A DNA stretch of 64,000 nt. Origin: Trichococcus sp. K1Tr (lineage in GTDB: Bacteria; Bacillota; Bacilli; Lactobacillales; Aerococcaceae). The DNA lies in the NCBI RefSeq assembly GCF_028309625.1, contig NZ_JAQMHR010000001.1, forward strand, positions 496,001 through 560,000, in the 5' to 3' direction. A program made the translations under genes and the position numbers. This document shows, in pieces, positions 18,719-27,943 of the stretch. Under the pieces are notes generated by a model. It was not told where the DNA came from. It saw nothing but the letters and a program-made list of their open reading frames with translations, and did no database searches. How positions within the stretch are numbered: the stretch's first letter is position 1; the number at the start of each line of letters is the position of its first letter.

Positions 18719-19411
18719 TTATTTTGCTCCGACCGTGATTAGATTTTCAAACCCCTCGAAGGTTTTTTCACCGATTCCTGAAACTTCCATTATTTCCTCG
18801 ATCGTCTGGAAAGAGCCGTTCTCCTCTCGGTACGCGATGATGAGCGCAGCCTTTTTTTCACCAATGCCATTCAATGTCTGCAGCAATACCGCATCTGCCG
18901 TATTGATGTCCACTTTTTCGGTTCCAGCCGCCCCATTTCCACTCTCTTGTTCGACCAGCGGATTTTCCGTCACTGCAATCGGCCGCTCCGCTTCTTCCCC
19001 GATTGCAGGAATATAGATCACCATCTGATCCGTCACGCGCTGGGACAGATTCACTGTGTCTGCAGCAGCCGTTTCACTCAAGCCACCCGCCAAATCAATG
19101 ATGTCAATGACGCGCATATCGGCCTCAGCCCGGTATACACCCGGATTTTTTACGGCACCTTTGATGTCGACGATGATGATTTCCTGGATCGGCTCCGACT
19201 CTTCCGGCTGCTCTGGCGACTGATTCGACTCAGCAGAGCTTGCCGCCAGATAGGTTTCATCCAACTGCAGCTCCCCTGTGCCGGTTTCTGCCGTATTGCC
19301 ATATATCAATCTGCCCAAGCCAAAGAGACATACGGCGATAAACATAAACAAAACGGCAACTCTGATCACTTCCTGTTTATGGCAAGCAAGCCATTCCCGA
19401 ATAGCATCCAA
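18719..19411 (-). CDS. comEA: ComEA DNA receptor
   Basis: Membrane-anchored receptor that binds incoming double-stranded DNA. The 230-residue protein has one N-terminal membrane segment (about residues 17-35), an acidic linker, a SLBB-like domain (VDIKGAVKNPGVY, about 80-145), and a C-terminal helix-hairpin-helix pair: INTADAVLLQTLNGIGEKKA and IMEVSGIGEKTFEG. A TTG at 19411 is the best start, because AAAGGAGGG lies 5 bases upstream; the ATG 18 codons further up has no ribosome site. First gene of comEA-EB-EC-holA. Confidence 0.9.
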   Translation of the reverse strand: MDAIREWLACHKQEVIRVAVLFMFIAVCLFGLGRLIYGNTAETGTGELQLDETYLAASSAESNQSPEQPEESEPIQEIIIVDIKGAVKNPGVYRAEADMRVIDIIDLAGGLSETAAADTVNLSQRVTDQMVIYIPAIGEEAERPIAVTENPLVEQESGNGAAGTEKVDINTADAVLLQTLNGIGEKKAALIIAYREENGSFQTIEEIMEVSGIGEKTFEGFENLITVGAK

Positions 19412-19506
19412 GCTATCCCTCCTTTCGCATCCATTGACAACATACGCGAAAAGGCGCAGGAACATTCAGCAGTCCGAAAAAATGATCCATCTGGTCGCCA
19501 AACAAA

Positions 19507-19545
19507 AAGGTTGGGAAAAGAACCAGCGGCTCCTCTCCCAACCTT
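19507..19545 (-). terminator. Terminator after coaD
   Basis: AAGGTTGGGA/TCCCAACCTT (19507-19516 with 19536-19545), followed on the minus strand by TTTTGTTTGG. Confidence 0.8.
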
Positions 19546-19560
19546 ATGCAAATGCTCGAT

Positions 19561-20076
19561 TCATTCCGATATTTTTTTACCCTTGAACGCGCTGTCCTGG
19601 AATTTCTGAAGGATAGCGGCGTTGATGTTGGCAGGCACCAAGGTGGATACATCCCCGCCGAACATCGCTACTTCCTTGATCAAGCTGGAACTGAGGTAGC
19701 GATAGTTTTCCGAAGACAACAGGATTACAGTCTCCAGATCCGGGGCCTGCAATTTGTTCATCGAGGCAATGCTGTGTTCATACTCGAAGTCCTTTACGTT
19801 TCGGACCCCGCGCAAAAGTGCGCAGGCACCGACATCCCTTGCCATTTCGATCGTAAGCCCACCTGTATGGCGGATGACACGGACCTGTTGAAAGTCACGC
19901 AAAGCTTCGGCAACCAACTGGATTCTTTGCTCACCGTCAAATAATGATTGTTTGGATGTGTTGGTCGACACTGCAACAACGATTTCGTCGAAAACAATGG
20001 CTGCACGGGAAAGCGTATCGATGTGCCCGTTCGTCAAAGGGTCGAAACTCCCCGCAAATAGCGCTGTTTTTTTCAT
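19561..20076 (-). CDS. coaD: Phosphopantetheine adenylyltransferase
   Basis: Penultimate step of coenzyme A synthesis. The 171-residue protein has the nucleotidyltransferase motif SFDPLTNGH at residues 10-18, the RGVRNVKDFEYE loop, and the SSSLIKEVA ISSS-like motif. ATG 20076 is chosen for CAGGAAGG upstream and for family length; it lies 5 bases after rsmD stops. Order rsmD-coaD equals B. subtilis ylbH-ylbI. The panB-C-D genes near 47 kb feed the same pathway. Confidence 0.96.
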   Translation of the reverse strand: MKKTALFAGSFDPLTNGHIDTLSRAAIVFDEIVVAVSTNTSKQSLFDGEQRIQLVAEALRDFQQVRVIRHTGGLTIEMARDVGACALLRGVRNVKDFEYEHSIASMNKLQAPDLETVILLSSENYRYLSSSLIKEVAMFGGDVSTLVPANINAAILQKFQDSAFKGKKISE

Positions 20077-20080
20077 GGAA

Positions 20081-20647
20081 TCAACCTTCCTGATTGTAGT
20101 CGAACATTTCGATAGCGATGGTCCCATAAACGGCACGCTTCCATTTCCCGTACGGGCCGATCTGTTCAGGCAACGTGTTCTCCTTTGCCATTTCACAGAC
20201 AAATACGGTTTCTTCGTTGACTAACTGCAAAGCGATCATTTCAGTGATGTCAGCCACTGTCTTTTCTTCAGCATACGGCGGATCAAGAAAGACCAAAGAA
20301 AATTGCGTGTTCGGGTTTTCCGAGGCGAAGACACGCAGATTTTTCCGCGCATCCCCTGCATAAACAGTGAATTTCTCCGCTTCCTTTGTGACAGCGATGT
20401 TTTCCTTGATCGTATCAAGCGCTTTTCGGTTCTTTTCGAACAACACCGCTCTGTCGATCCCGCGGGAAACTGCTTCAATCGACAAGCCGCCGCTGCCTGC
20501 AAACATATCCAGGCTGATTCCGCCATCAAAGAACGGACCGATGATATTGAACAAGGACTCTTTGACTTTGTCCGTTGTTGGGCGTGTATTGCTGCCAGGA
20601 ACGCTTTTCAATCTGCGCCCTTTGTATTCTCCTGCGATAACTCGCAT
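20081..20647 (-). CDS. rsmD: 16S rRNA (guanine966-N2)-methyltransferase
   Basis: 188-residue SAM-dependent methyltransferase. Motif I is LDMFAGSGGLSIEAVSRG (about residues 46-63) and the catalytic motif is LDPPYAEE (about 121-128). RPTTDKVKESLFN near the N-terminus is typical of RsmD. It is part of the ylbF-ylbG-rsmD-coaD block conserved in Firmicutes. Confidence 0.94.
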   Translation of the reverse strand: MRVIAGEYKGRRLKSVPGSNTRPTTDKVKESLFNIIGPFFDGGISLDMFAGSGGLSIEAVSRGIDRAVLFEKNRKALDTIKENIAVTKEAEKFTVYAGDARKNLRVFASENPNTQFSLVFLDPPYAEEKTVADITEMIALQLVNEETVFVCEMAKENTLPEQIGPYGKWKRAVYGTIAIEMFDYNQEG

Positions 20648-20691
20648 CTGTCCTCACCTACAAACAAATATTTTTTATTTCGATATGCATT

Positions 20692-21012
20692 CTAAAAAGA
20701 ATAAGTCTTCGTTTCAAAAGCGGACACGTTGTATTCCGCTTCAGGATTACTGCGATCTTTCCTGTCAGGAAGAGCATTCTTCAGGGTCATGTCGATTTCA
20801 GGACGATGCGACAATTCGACTTTCCTGACAAAATGCAGACTGTTCAATTTCTCTGCTGTAGCCTGTGCCTCTTCTTGGTCGACGTACAATAAGACATACT
20901 TCATTCTGTTGGAAACATAATGGATATAGCCGTATCTTTTCAAATTTTTGATCTGTCTCAAGGTATAGACCCAGACGACGATGCCCTGCCTTTTGGTGAC
21001 TTCTAAACTCAT
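20692..21012 (-). CDS. ylbG: YlbG family protein (DUF2129)
   Basis: 106-residue soluble protein of unknown function. KRQGIVVWVYTLRQIKNLKR and YVLLYVDQEEA match the YlbG family. ATG 21012 follows AGGGGG and lies 4 bases after the ylbF stop. The C-terminal 20 residues are variable in the family. Position between ylbF and rsmD is as in B. subtilis. Confidence 0.85.
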   Translation of the reverse strand: MSLEVTKRQGIVVWVYTLRQIKNLKRYGYIHYVSNRMKYVLLYVDQEEAQATAEKLNSLHFVRKVELSHRPEIDMTLKNALPDRKDRSNPEAEYNVSAFETKTYSF

Positions 21013-21016
21013 ATGT

Positions 21017-21460
21017 TTACCCCCTACTGGAAATATGTATCTGACAAGCTGCAGGCATGTTTGATTCCCCTGATTGAAAAAATGGGTCCCCTGCAGAAAC
21101 CAATATATTCGGTGAAATGGCATGCGCCAATCGCTCGGAAACCTTGTCCAAAAGCAGTTGTAATTCACGTTCCGCTGTCCGAAAGCGATAGACGGATTCA
21201 TCCAAGTCCATGATCCGCTTCGCCTTGTAAACGCGTTGTTTGATTTCCGCATAATCCGGTGCAAAGTCAGGGTAGGCTTCGACCCGTTCGTATGCCTCTT
21301 TCGCTTCATTGAATGCCCTTATCTTAGCGTTGGCCTCTTCATTTTTTGCCAGAAGACGCTTTGCTTCCTTATAAGATGACATAGTTTCTCCGCTGCAGAT
21401 TGCTTCCACAAGCCGGAATGTTTGGTCTTCCAACGCAAAGTACGCTTCATTGATGATCAT
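21017..21460 (-). CDS. ylbF: YlbF family protein (RNase Y-associated)
   Basis: 147-residue helical protein; YlbF of B. subtilis is about 149. In B. subtilis it forms a complex with YmcA and YaaT that directs RNase Y cleavage and also affects competence and biofilm. The long charged helices (about residues 10-110) and the SYKEAKRLLAKNEEANAKI pattern fit. ATG 21460 has AGGGGA upstream. A YaaT or YmcA homologue is not in the window. Confidence 0.85.
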   Translation of the reverse strand: MIINEAYFALEDQTFRLVEAICSGETMSSYKEAKRLLAKNEEANAKIRAFNEAKEAYERVEAYPDFAPDYAEIKQRVYKAKRIMDLDESVYRFRTAERELQLLLDKVSERLAHAISPNILVSAGDPFFQSGESNMPAACQIHISSRG

Positions 21461-21536
21461 CTTATTCCCCTGCCTCGTATGTTGATAATGTCTACTTTGT
21501 AGTATAGCTTGAAACAACGGGCGACTCAACCGTTTT

Positions 21537-22580
21537 TTATGGACCTACAGACTGTTCGCTCAAAAGGATCAATTGGTAATGCTCGTTGGCCGCGACGGAG
21601 TAGTGCGTCAGATAGTCATTAAAAATCACGTTATCCACTTGCAGCAACTTCAGGAAGAGCGCAGGAACACTGTAGCCTTCGTCATCAAAAACAAAGGCCG
21701 TCCGCTTATCCGGGGCAACTTCCGCTAATTTTTTCTCGATGCGTTGATCAGATAACGTGAAGGCTGCCGTAAAATCGTTGACTCCTGCTTCACTCGGCAT
21801 AAGTTCGAGCGCAGCCGAAAGCAACTCTTCGGATTCCTGGAACATCGCCAAACCTCTGCGTTCCCGCAGTACGCCCAACATGCTTTTGATTTGCAGGACA
21901 TTTTCCTCATCCGCAGCTACGCTTCGCTCCCAGTCGTCACGTCCGACTTCATAGGATTCGTCTGAGACGACAGGATAATATTCCAAATCCAGCAGCGCCT
22001 CATTCGAAAGGAAGTACATCCCATAAACCGTTTCTGTCACGTCATCAAACAGCAAAATCACAAAGCTGTCATTCTCGAACTGAATCAACGGCGTCAATTT
22101 TTGTTGTTTTTTGGACAATGCCAGTTCATAAGGCGTATCACCGACAGTAAGCTGAAAATCCCGTGCCAGGTAACCCTCATCGAGTACATTTTCCTGCGTC
22201 ATGCCGATTGTGTACATGCCCGTTTCGATTTTGTTCCCCAAAATATACAGGGAGCGGATGATATTATCCTTGACGCCTATTTGGATATAGTCCGCAGCAT
22301 TTGTTCCGAATACCCACCACTCACCATCTCCGTAGGCTTTGCCGACGCGAATCGGCTCCCCGTGCCTAGCCGTGTAGGCGGCAATGGGCTGACCGATGTA
22401 AGATTCATAGCCCGTAACCGGCAAAGGATACCCTTCATTTTCATCAATGGATGCTTGCTCGTTCCTCACGATGCTTGCAGGCGGCGTGGTTCGTTCCCCA
22501 TTGTCCACATAGAGAGGGAGCGCATAGGCTATGAAAGTGAACAAAATGAAAAGTGATGCTACTTTGATGGAAAATTTCAT
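21537..22580 (-). CDS. CAP-associated domain protein, YlbC-like
   Basis: 347-residue secreted or anchored protein. An N-terminal hydrophobic stretch (about residues 7-22) is a signal peptide or anchor. Residues about 60-200 (YIGQPIAAYTARHGEPIRVG, then FENDSFVILLFDD) resemble the CAP_assoc_N domain, and the C-terminal half resembles a degraded SCP/CAP fold. B. subtilis ylbC has the same architecture, a similar length (about 346) and the same neighbourhood upstream of ylbF. Molecular function is unknown. RBS AGGGAGGGA precedes ATG 22580. Confidence 0.75.
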   Translation of the reverse strand: MKFSIKVASLFILFTFIAYALPLYVDNGERTTPPASIVRNEQASIDENEGYPLPVTGYESYIGQPIAAYTARHGEPIRVGKAYGDGEWWVFGTNAADYIQIGVKDNIIRSLYILGNKIETGMYTIGMTQENVLDEGYLARDFQLTVGDTPYELALSKKQQKLTPLIQFENDSFVILLFDDVTETVYGMYFLSNEALLDLEYYPVVSDESYEVGRDDWERSVAADEENVLQIKSMLGVLRERRGLAMFQESEELLSAALELMPSEAGVNDFTAAFTLSDQRIEKKLAEVAPDKRTAFVFDDEGYSVPALFLKLLQVDNVIFNDYLTHYSVAANEHYQLILLSEQSVGP

Positions 22581-22734
22581 CCCTATCCCTCCTTGTGATT
22601 TCTGAACGTAAGATGGTATGGAATACCACGATAAATCCTATTATACTCTATTTTTGCTCGATACGAAAAGCTTTCCGGCAGCTGATGCTCCGAGGCATCC
22701 GCAGGTTACGGAAGCGAAGTACCCATTCAAAAAA

Positions 22735-22756
22735 AAGAGCCGGATTCCCGGCTCTT
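22735..22756 (-). terminator. Terminator of ylaN-ftsW
   Basis: AAGAGCCGG-ATTC-CCGGCTCTT followed by TTTTTTGAATG on the minus strand. Confidence 0.9.
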
Positions 22757-22764
22757 CTTCCTGC

Positions 22765-23934
22765 TTATTTTGGTTGTTTGGAAATCTGATCGTTGATGTA
22801 CATATTGTTGACCAGTCCGACGGAAACGGCAGATACCAACAAACTGGATCCTCCGTAGCTGACGAACGGAAAGGTGACTCCGGTCAATGGCATCATTCCG
22901 GTCGCACCCCCAACATTGATGACTCCCTGAACCAGGAACATAGTGCCGATTCCGATACAGACCAGTTGGGCAAACGGATCTTTGATTTTGATCGCATCCT
23001 TAAAGATACGATAGACCATATAGAAAAACAGCACCAAAACGAATACTACACCCACCAGGCCCAACTCTTCCCCGACGATGGACAAGATGAAATCGGTGTG
23101 GGGTTCCGGCAGATAGCCTGACTTCTGGATGCTTTCACCGATGCCTACACCGAAAAGGCCGCCCCTGCTTAAAGCGTAGTACGAATTCACCACTTGGTAC
23201 CCGGAATCCTGTATGTCGGCAAACGGATCGATGAATGATGTGATCCGTTCCATCTGATAGGAATGGAAGAAAGGGATGCTGCTCCCGAATGTTTTCACCA
23301 TGACGATGATCAGACCATAAATCGCTCCGATTGCCCCAAAAATCATTACCCCATATTTGACTTTGATGCCGCTGTGAAGGAACAGCACGAGGCAGATAAA
23401 AGCAATGATGGCAGCCCCGCCGAGATCGGGCTGCAAGAAGACCATTATCACTGCTGCCGCCGTAATCAGGAGCGGTTTCTTCATCGTATCGTAAAAAACA
23501 TCATTGATGAGGGACTGGTGTTTGGAAATGAACCAGGACAAGTAAAGGATCAGGTTCAATTTCATGAACTCCGCAGGTTGGAACCCGATTGTTCCAAAGT
23601 AGATCCAGCCGCGCGCCCCTTTCGTTGCCGTACCCGGCCAAAGCAAAAGGTAAGCCAAGATGCCGAAAAGAATGTACAAAACAAACATCAGCAGCTTTTC
23701 ATTTTTGAACAGACGTTTTGAGAGAAATGAAACGAACAGCGCACCGAACAGACCCAGGACGGCGAATAACATTTGCCTGTAGAAGAAGTGTTCCGAATTA
23801 TTGTAATCCGTCATGGCGCGGTAACTGCTGGAACTGTAGACCATCAGTATCCCGAAACCCGACAGGATGATGTATGGGATCAGAAGACGCCAATCCATAT
23901 AGGAGAATTTTTTCTTGATTGCATATTTAATCAT
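22765..23934 (-). CDS. ftsW: FtsW, SEDS peptidoglycan polymerase
   Basis: Septal peptidoglycan glycosyltransferase of the SEDS family. The 389-residue protein has about ten membrane helices, the WIYFGTIGFQPAEFMKL segment, the conserved HTDFILSIVGEELGLVG loop and PLTGVTFPFVSYGGSSL near the C-terminus. FtsW rather than RodA is favoured by the partner ylaN immediately upstream, as in B. subtilis. Spacing from the ylaN stop is 8 bases. Confidence 0.92.
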   Translation of the reverse strand: MIKYAIKKKFSYMDWRLLIPYIILSGFGILMVYSSSSYRAMTDYNNSEHFFYRQMLFAVLGLFGALFVSFLSKRLFKNEKLLMFVLYILFGILAYLLLWPGTATKGARGWIYFGTIGFQPAEFMKLNLILYLSWFISKHQSLINDVFYDTMKKPLLITAAAVIMVFLQPDLGGAAIIAFICLVLFLHSGIKVKYGVMIFGAIGAIYGLIIVMVKTFGSSIPFFHSYQMERITSFIDPFADIQDSGYQVVNSYYALSRGGLFGVGIGESIQKSGYLPEPHTDFILSIVGEELGLVGVVFVLVLFFYMVYRIFKDAIKIKDPFAQLVCIGIGTMFLVQGVINVGGATGMMPLTGVTFPFVSYGGSSLLVSAVSVGLVNNMYINDQISKQPK

Positions 23935-23942
23935 GTAGACAA

Positions 23943-24242
23943 CTAAACCCCTTTGTCGGCGGAATCGTTTTTCGATTGATCAAAATAGTTCGTGTACATG
24001 GCATTCAAGGAAGCCTCCAAATCACTCAATATCTTGTGTCCCTCTTCTTTCGAGATGATTCCCAATTTAACGGCATACTCGACTTCACGGGAGAATCCGT
24101 ACATTTGCGTATCCACCACATCCTCAAAGGCTGGACAGTTCGCAAAGCAGAGGTGTTCTTTTTGGCTATTGATTAATTTGTAGATCTTTTCAGCATCCTG
24201 CATCAAGATTTCCAAAGCAGTCGTTTTGTTGATGCTATCCAT
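23943..24242 (-). CDS. ylaN: YlaN family protein
   Basis: 99-residue helical protein. ALEILMQDAEKIYKLI and FGFSREVEYAVKLG-type YGFSREVEYAVKLGIISKEEG are YlaN signatures. The family is conserved in Firmicutes; in Staphylococcus aureus and B. subtilis it has been linked to iron homeostasis and the regulator Fur. ATG 24242 follows GGGGAGGAA, so the six codons upstream are left out. Cysteines in LCFANCPAF could bind metal; this is inference. Confidence 0.88.
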   Translation of the reverse strand: MDSINKTTALEILMQDAEKIYKLINSQKEHLCFANCPAFEDVVDTQMYGFSREVEYAVKLGIISKEEGHKILSDLEASLNAMYTNYFDQSKNDSADKGV

Positions 24243-24407
24243 TTTAATTCCTCCCCTCAAAAGTTACTTCATTCTATCTTGGATTACTCCGCATTCCTTG
24301 CGGTTGATACAAAAATTGTATGGTCTTTCCAGTCTATTATACCAAACAAACAGGCTGACGCCTACCGCCATTCATCCCCCAGCGGATTCCAGAGTAATGA
24401 AGAGAAA

Positions 24408-24439
24408 AAGGGCCGAGGCAATGGTTGCCACGGACCCTT
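24408..24439 (-). terminator. Terminator of typA
   Basis: AAGGGccgaGGCAA/TTGCC..GGACCCTT, a stem with two mismatches, followed by TTTTTCTC on the minus strand. Confidence 0.75.
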
Positions 24440-24459
24440 TTCCTGAACTTGCTTTCGGA

Positions 24460-26298
24460 TTACTCTGCTTTTTTCTTGCGTTTAGCAGATTTTTCGCGCT
24501 CATTTTTGTCTAAGATTTGTTTACGCAGACGTACACTTTCAGGCGTCACTTCGCAATATTCATCTTCTCCCATGAATTCAAGCGATTCTTCCAGCGTCAA
24601 TGTGCGTGGACGTTTAATCACGTTTGTAGAATCTTTATTTGCAGAACGGATATTCGTCATTTGTTTCGCTCTTGTGATGTTAACAGCGATGTCGGTGTCG
24701 CGGGCATTTTCGCCGACAATCATACCTTCGTAGATTTCCACACCAGGTTCGATGAAGATCGTTCCACGGTCCTCTACGCCCATGATGCCGTAAGTTGTTG
24801 TTTTGCCTGTTTCAGTAGAGACAAGCGCGCCTTTGCTGCGTCCGCCGATTTTGCCTGGCAACTCTGGCAAGTACGCTTCAAACGTATGAGCCATGATGCC
24901 GTAACCGCGTGTAATGGATAAGAATTCAGTAGAGTAACCGATCAGTCCACGTGATGGAACAAGGAAGATGATACGGACTTGGCCATTGCCGCTGTTTTGC
25001 ATATCTTGCATTTCAGCTTTGCGTTGGCTGATCGTTTCAATTACGGAACCCATATATTCTTCAGGGGTGTCGATCTGAACACGTTCAAACGGCTCGCATC
25101 TTACGCCATCAACTTCTCTGATGATAACTTCTGGACGGGATACTTGCAATTCGTAACCTTCACGACGCATGTTTTCGATCAGGATGGACAAGTGTAACTC
25201 GCCACGTCCGGAAACGATCCAAGCATCAGGAGAGTCGGTAGGATCAACACGCAAAGATACGTCTGTGTGCAATTGTTTCATCAAACGCTCTTCGATTTTA
25301 CGGGAAGTGACCCATTTACCTTCACGGCCTGCGAAAGGAGAGTTGTTTGTAAGGAAAGTCATTTGCAATGTAGGCTCGTCGATATGCAGAACCGGCAAAG
25401 CTTCACGATGATCAACAGGAGTCACTGTTTCACCAACAAAGATATCTTCCATACCGGAAATGGCAATCAAATCGCCCGCTTTTGCTTCTTCGATTTCGAT
25501 ACGGTCCAAACCAAAGTAGCCGAACAGTTTTGATACACGGAAATTCTTGGATGTGCCATCCAATTTAAGTAAGGATACTTGGTCCCCAACTTTGATTGTG
25601 CCACGGAATACGCGTCCGATACCGATACGGCCAACAAAGTCACTGTAGTCAAGTAAAGCTACTTGGAATTGCAATGGTTCAGCAGAGTTGTCGATTGGAG
25701 CTGGGATGTGTTCGATGATTGCATCAAAAACGTTATCCATTGTATCTTCTTGTTCAGTTGGATCATCTGACATGCTTGAAGTACCATGCATTGCAGAAGC
25801 ATAGACAACCGGGAATTCCAATTGTTCGTCATCAGCGCCCAATTCGATGAATAATTCCAGAACTTCATCAACAACTTCAGCTGGTCTGGCAGTCGGTTTG
25901 TCGATTTTGTTTACTACGACGATAGGAATCAGTTTTTGCTCCAAAGCTTTTTTCAATACGAAACGCGTTTGCGGCATCGTACCTTCGTAAGCATCGACAA
26001 CAAGCACTACACCATCAACCATACGCATGATACGTTCAACTTCTCCACCGAAATCCGCGTGGCCTGGTGTATCCATGATGTTGATGCGTGTACCTTTGTA
26101 TTGTACGGCTGTATTTTTCGCCAAGATCGTGATTCCGCGTTCTTTTTCAAGATCGTTGGAGTCCATTGCGCGTTCCATAAGCTCAGTTCTAGCGTTCAAT
26201 GTATCCGATTGTTTCAACAATTCATCTACTAATGTTGTTTTACCATGGTCAACGTGGGCGATGATTGCAACATTACGAATATCTTTTCTAAATTCCAT
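24460..26298 (-). CDS. typA: Ribosome-associated GTPase TypA/BipA
   Basis: Translation-factor GTPase for ribosome assembly and stress adaptation. The 612-residue protein has G1 AHVDHGKTT (residues 14-22), the switch region with DTPGHADFGGEV, G4 NKIDK, then domain II, two EF-G-like domains, and the TypA-specific C-terminus with SRGLIGYSTEFLS and TRAKQMTNIRSANKD. The extreme C-terminus is basic (KSAKRKKKAE). Monocistronic, with TATAAT at 26364-26369 as a likely -10. Confidence 0.96.
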   Translation of the reverse strand: MEFRKDIRNVAIIAHVDHGKTTLVDELLKQSDTLNARTELMERAMDSNDLEKERGITILAKNTAVQYKGTRINIMDTPGHADFGGEVERIMRMVDGVVLVVDAYEGTMPQTRFVLKKALEQKLIPIVVVNKIDKPTARPAEVVDEVLELFIELGADDEQLEFPVVYASAMHGTSSMSDDPTEQEDTMDNVFDAIIEHIPAPIDNSAEPLQFQVALLDYSDFVGRIGIGRVFRGTIKVGDQVSLLKLDGTSKNFRVSKLFGYFGLDRIEIEEAKAGDLIAISGMEDIFVGETVTPVDHREALPVLHIDEPTLQMTFLTNNSPFAGREGKWVTSRKIEERLMKQLHTDVSLRVDPTDSPDAWIVSGRGELHLSILIENMRREGYELQVSRPEVIIREVDGVRCEPFERVQIDTPEEYMGSVIETISQRKAEMQDMQNSGNGQVRIIFLVPSRGLIGYSTEFLSITRGYGIMAHTFEAYLPELPGKIGGRSKGALVSTETGKTTTYGIMGVEDRGTIFIEPGVEIYEGMIVGENARDTDIAVNITRAKQMTNIRSANKDSTNVIKRPRTLTLEESLEFMGEDEYCEVTPESVRLRKQILDKNEREKSAKRKKKAE

Positions 26299-26620
26299 TT
26301 GTTGTTTTCCTCCAAAATTTTACTTGTTTTTCACTGCTGTTTGATATGCCAACTGCTACTGCCATTATATAGTCGATCACAATTCTGAATTTGAACTTCC
26401 CATCAGTTTTCGTTTGCGGAATAGGTGAAAACCCGCTGAAAACTCATGAAGACAACTATCAACTTATCCAGTCTATCACCTCCGGAACCATTTGGAAAGA
26501 AAAAAGTTCAATGTAACGGCTTTCTTGGAAAAGTTATTCTTTCGGTTGTCACTCCGTCTCAGCTGCCCCTGGCCAGCACGGATTCAGGGCCCTGCCTTCT
26601 TTATGGATTTATCCGCAAAA
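26299..26620. other. Intergenic region typA-icd
   Basis: About 320 bases holding the typA ribosome site and a -10-like TATAAT (26364-26369, minus). No gene, repeat or further regulatory element is recognised. Confidence 0.5.
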
Positions 26621-26650
26621 AGAGACATAATCCAGAATGATTATGCCTCT
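26621..26650 (-). terminator. Terminator of acnA-citZ-icd
   Basis: AGAGGCATAATC-ATTCTG-GATTATGTCTCT on the minus strand (11 of 12 paired), followed by TTTTTGCGG. Confidence 0.85.
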
Positions 26651-26668
26651 GATTTTTTTGATTGGGTC

Positions 26669-27943
26669 CTACATGTTTTTGATGACCAGTTCCGCAAATC
26701 CGGAGCAGCTGACTTTTTGGGCAGCATCGTCCTTCATCAGATAATAGAAATCGCGTGTTACTGTTTTGTTGGCAATCGTCTTTTCGATGCCACGGGTGAT
26801 CAAGTCACTGACTTCATTCCAGCCGATGTACTCGAACATCATGGCGCCAGACAATAACACTGAAGAAGGATTCAATTCATCCAAACCGGCATATTCCGGG
26901 GCAGTTCCGTGTGTTGCTTCGAAAATGGCATGCCCAGTGTTCTCATTGATGTTAGCCCCCGGCGCAATCCCGATTCCGCCCACTTGAGCAGCCAACGCAT
27001 CAGAAATATAGTCACCGTTCAGGTTCAATGTAGCGATGACGTCATAGTTCTCAGGGTTCATCAAAATTTCCTGCAGGAAGATGTCAGCGATCCGGTCCTT
27101 GATGATCAACTTGCCTGCGGCAACAGCTTCTTCATAAGCTTTATCCGCTGCCTCTCTGCCGTCTGCAGCTTTTAAGGCATCGTATTGGGCCCAAGTGAAG
27201 ACTTTATCGCCAAATTCGCGTTCCGCTAAAGCATATCCCCACTTCTTGAAGCCACCCTCCGTAAATTTCATGATGTTGCCTTTATGGACCAACGTCACGG
27301 AAGTGCGTCCATTTGCCAACGCATACTGGATGGCGCTGCGGATCAAGCGTTCCGACCCTTCGATCGAAACCGGTTTGACGCCGATTGCTGATGTTTCAGG
27401 GAAGCGGATTTTGTCCACGCCGAATTGGGTCTGCAGAATCTCGATGATTCGTTTTGCCTCTTCGCTTTGCGCTTCGAACTCGATCCCTGCGTAGCAATCT
27501 TCGGTATTTTCCCGGAAGATGACCATATCGGTTTTTTCAGGTTCTTTCAGCGGTGTCGGCACGCCTTCAAAATAACGGACAGGTCGCAGGCAGACGAAAA
27601 GGTCCAATGTCTGGCGCAAAGCGACATTCAAGGAACGGATACCCCCGCCTATTGGTGTCGTCAGTGGTCCTTTGATGGCCACTAAATGCTCACGGATGAC
27701 ATCCATGGTCTCATCAGGCAACCAGGAACCAGTCAAATCAAAAGCCTTCCCTCCTGCAAGCACTTCTTTCCAGACGATTTTACGGGAATCACCGTAGGCT
27801 TTTTCAACTGCTGCTTCAAATACTTTTTTGGATGCTTGCCAAATTTCCGGACCGATGCCATCCCCTTCGATGAAAGGGATAATCGGAAAATCAGGTGTAT
27901 GCAACCCTGTTTCGTTCATAACAATTTTTTCGCCTACTGTCAT
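26669..27943 (-). CDS. icd: Isocitrate dehydrogenase, cofactor specificity probably not classical NADP
   Basis: Oxidative decarboxylation of isocitrate to 2-oxoglutarate. The 424-residue protein has [12 protein letters not shown], the substrate loop [13 protein letters not shown], the catalytic NGDY-type NLNGDYISD and [21 protein letters not shown]. At positions that in E. coli Icd contact the 2'-phosphate of NADP (K344, Y345, Y391, R395), this protein has E350, Y351, R397 and Y401, so three of four are replaced. Some streptococcal enzymes are NAD-dependent, so NAD use is plausible. The start ATG overlaps the citZ stop (ATGA). Confidence 0.93.
   Translation of the reverse strand: MTVGEKIVMNETGLHTPDFPIIPFIEGDGIGPEIWQASKKVFEAAVEKAYGDSRKIVWKEVLAGGKAFDLTGSWLPDETMDVIREHLVAIKGPLTTPIGGGIRSLNVALRQTLDLFVCLRPVRYFEGVPTPLKEPEKTDMVIFRENTEDCYAGIEFEAQSEEAKRIIEILQTQFGVDKIRFPETSAIGVKPVSIEGSERLIRSAIQYALANGRTSVTLVHKGNIMKFTEGGFKKWGYALAEREFGDKVFTWAQYDALKAADGREAADKAYEEAVAAGKLIIKDRIADIFLQEILMNPENYDVIATLNLNGDYISDALAAQVGGIGIAPGANINENTGHAIFEATHGTAPEYAGLDELNPSSVLLSGAMMFEYIGWNEVSDLITRGIEKTIANKTVTRDFYYLMKDDAAQKVSCSGFAELVIKNM

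Noticed and set aside
19412-19470. Competence (ComX-type) box before comEA
   Set aside because: The nearest string, CGCGTATG on the minus strand, is too far from the streptococcal TACGAATA box to be called.
21530-21560. Terminator between ylbC-like gene and ylbF
   Set aside because: AACGG/CCGTT has only five pairs and its T-run is on the wrong strand for these genes.
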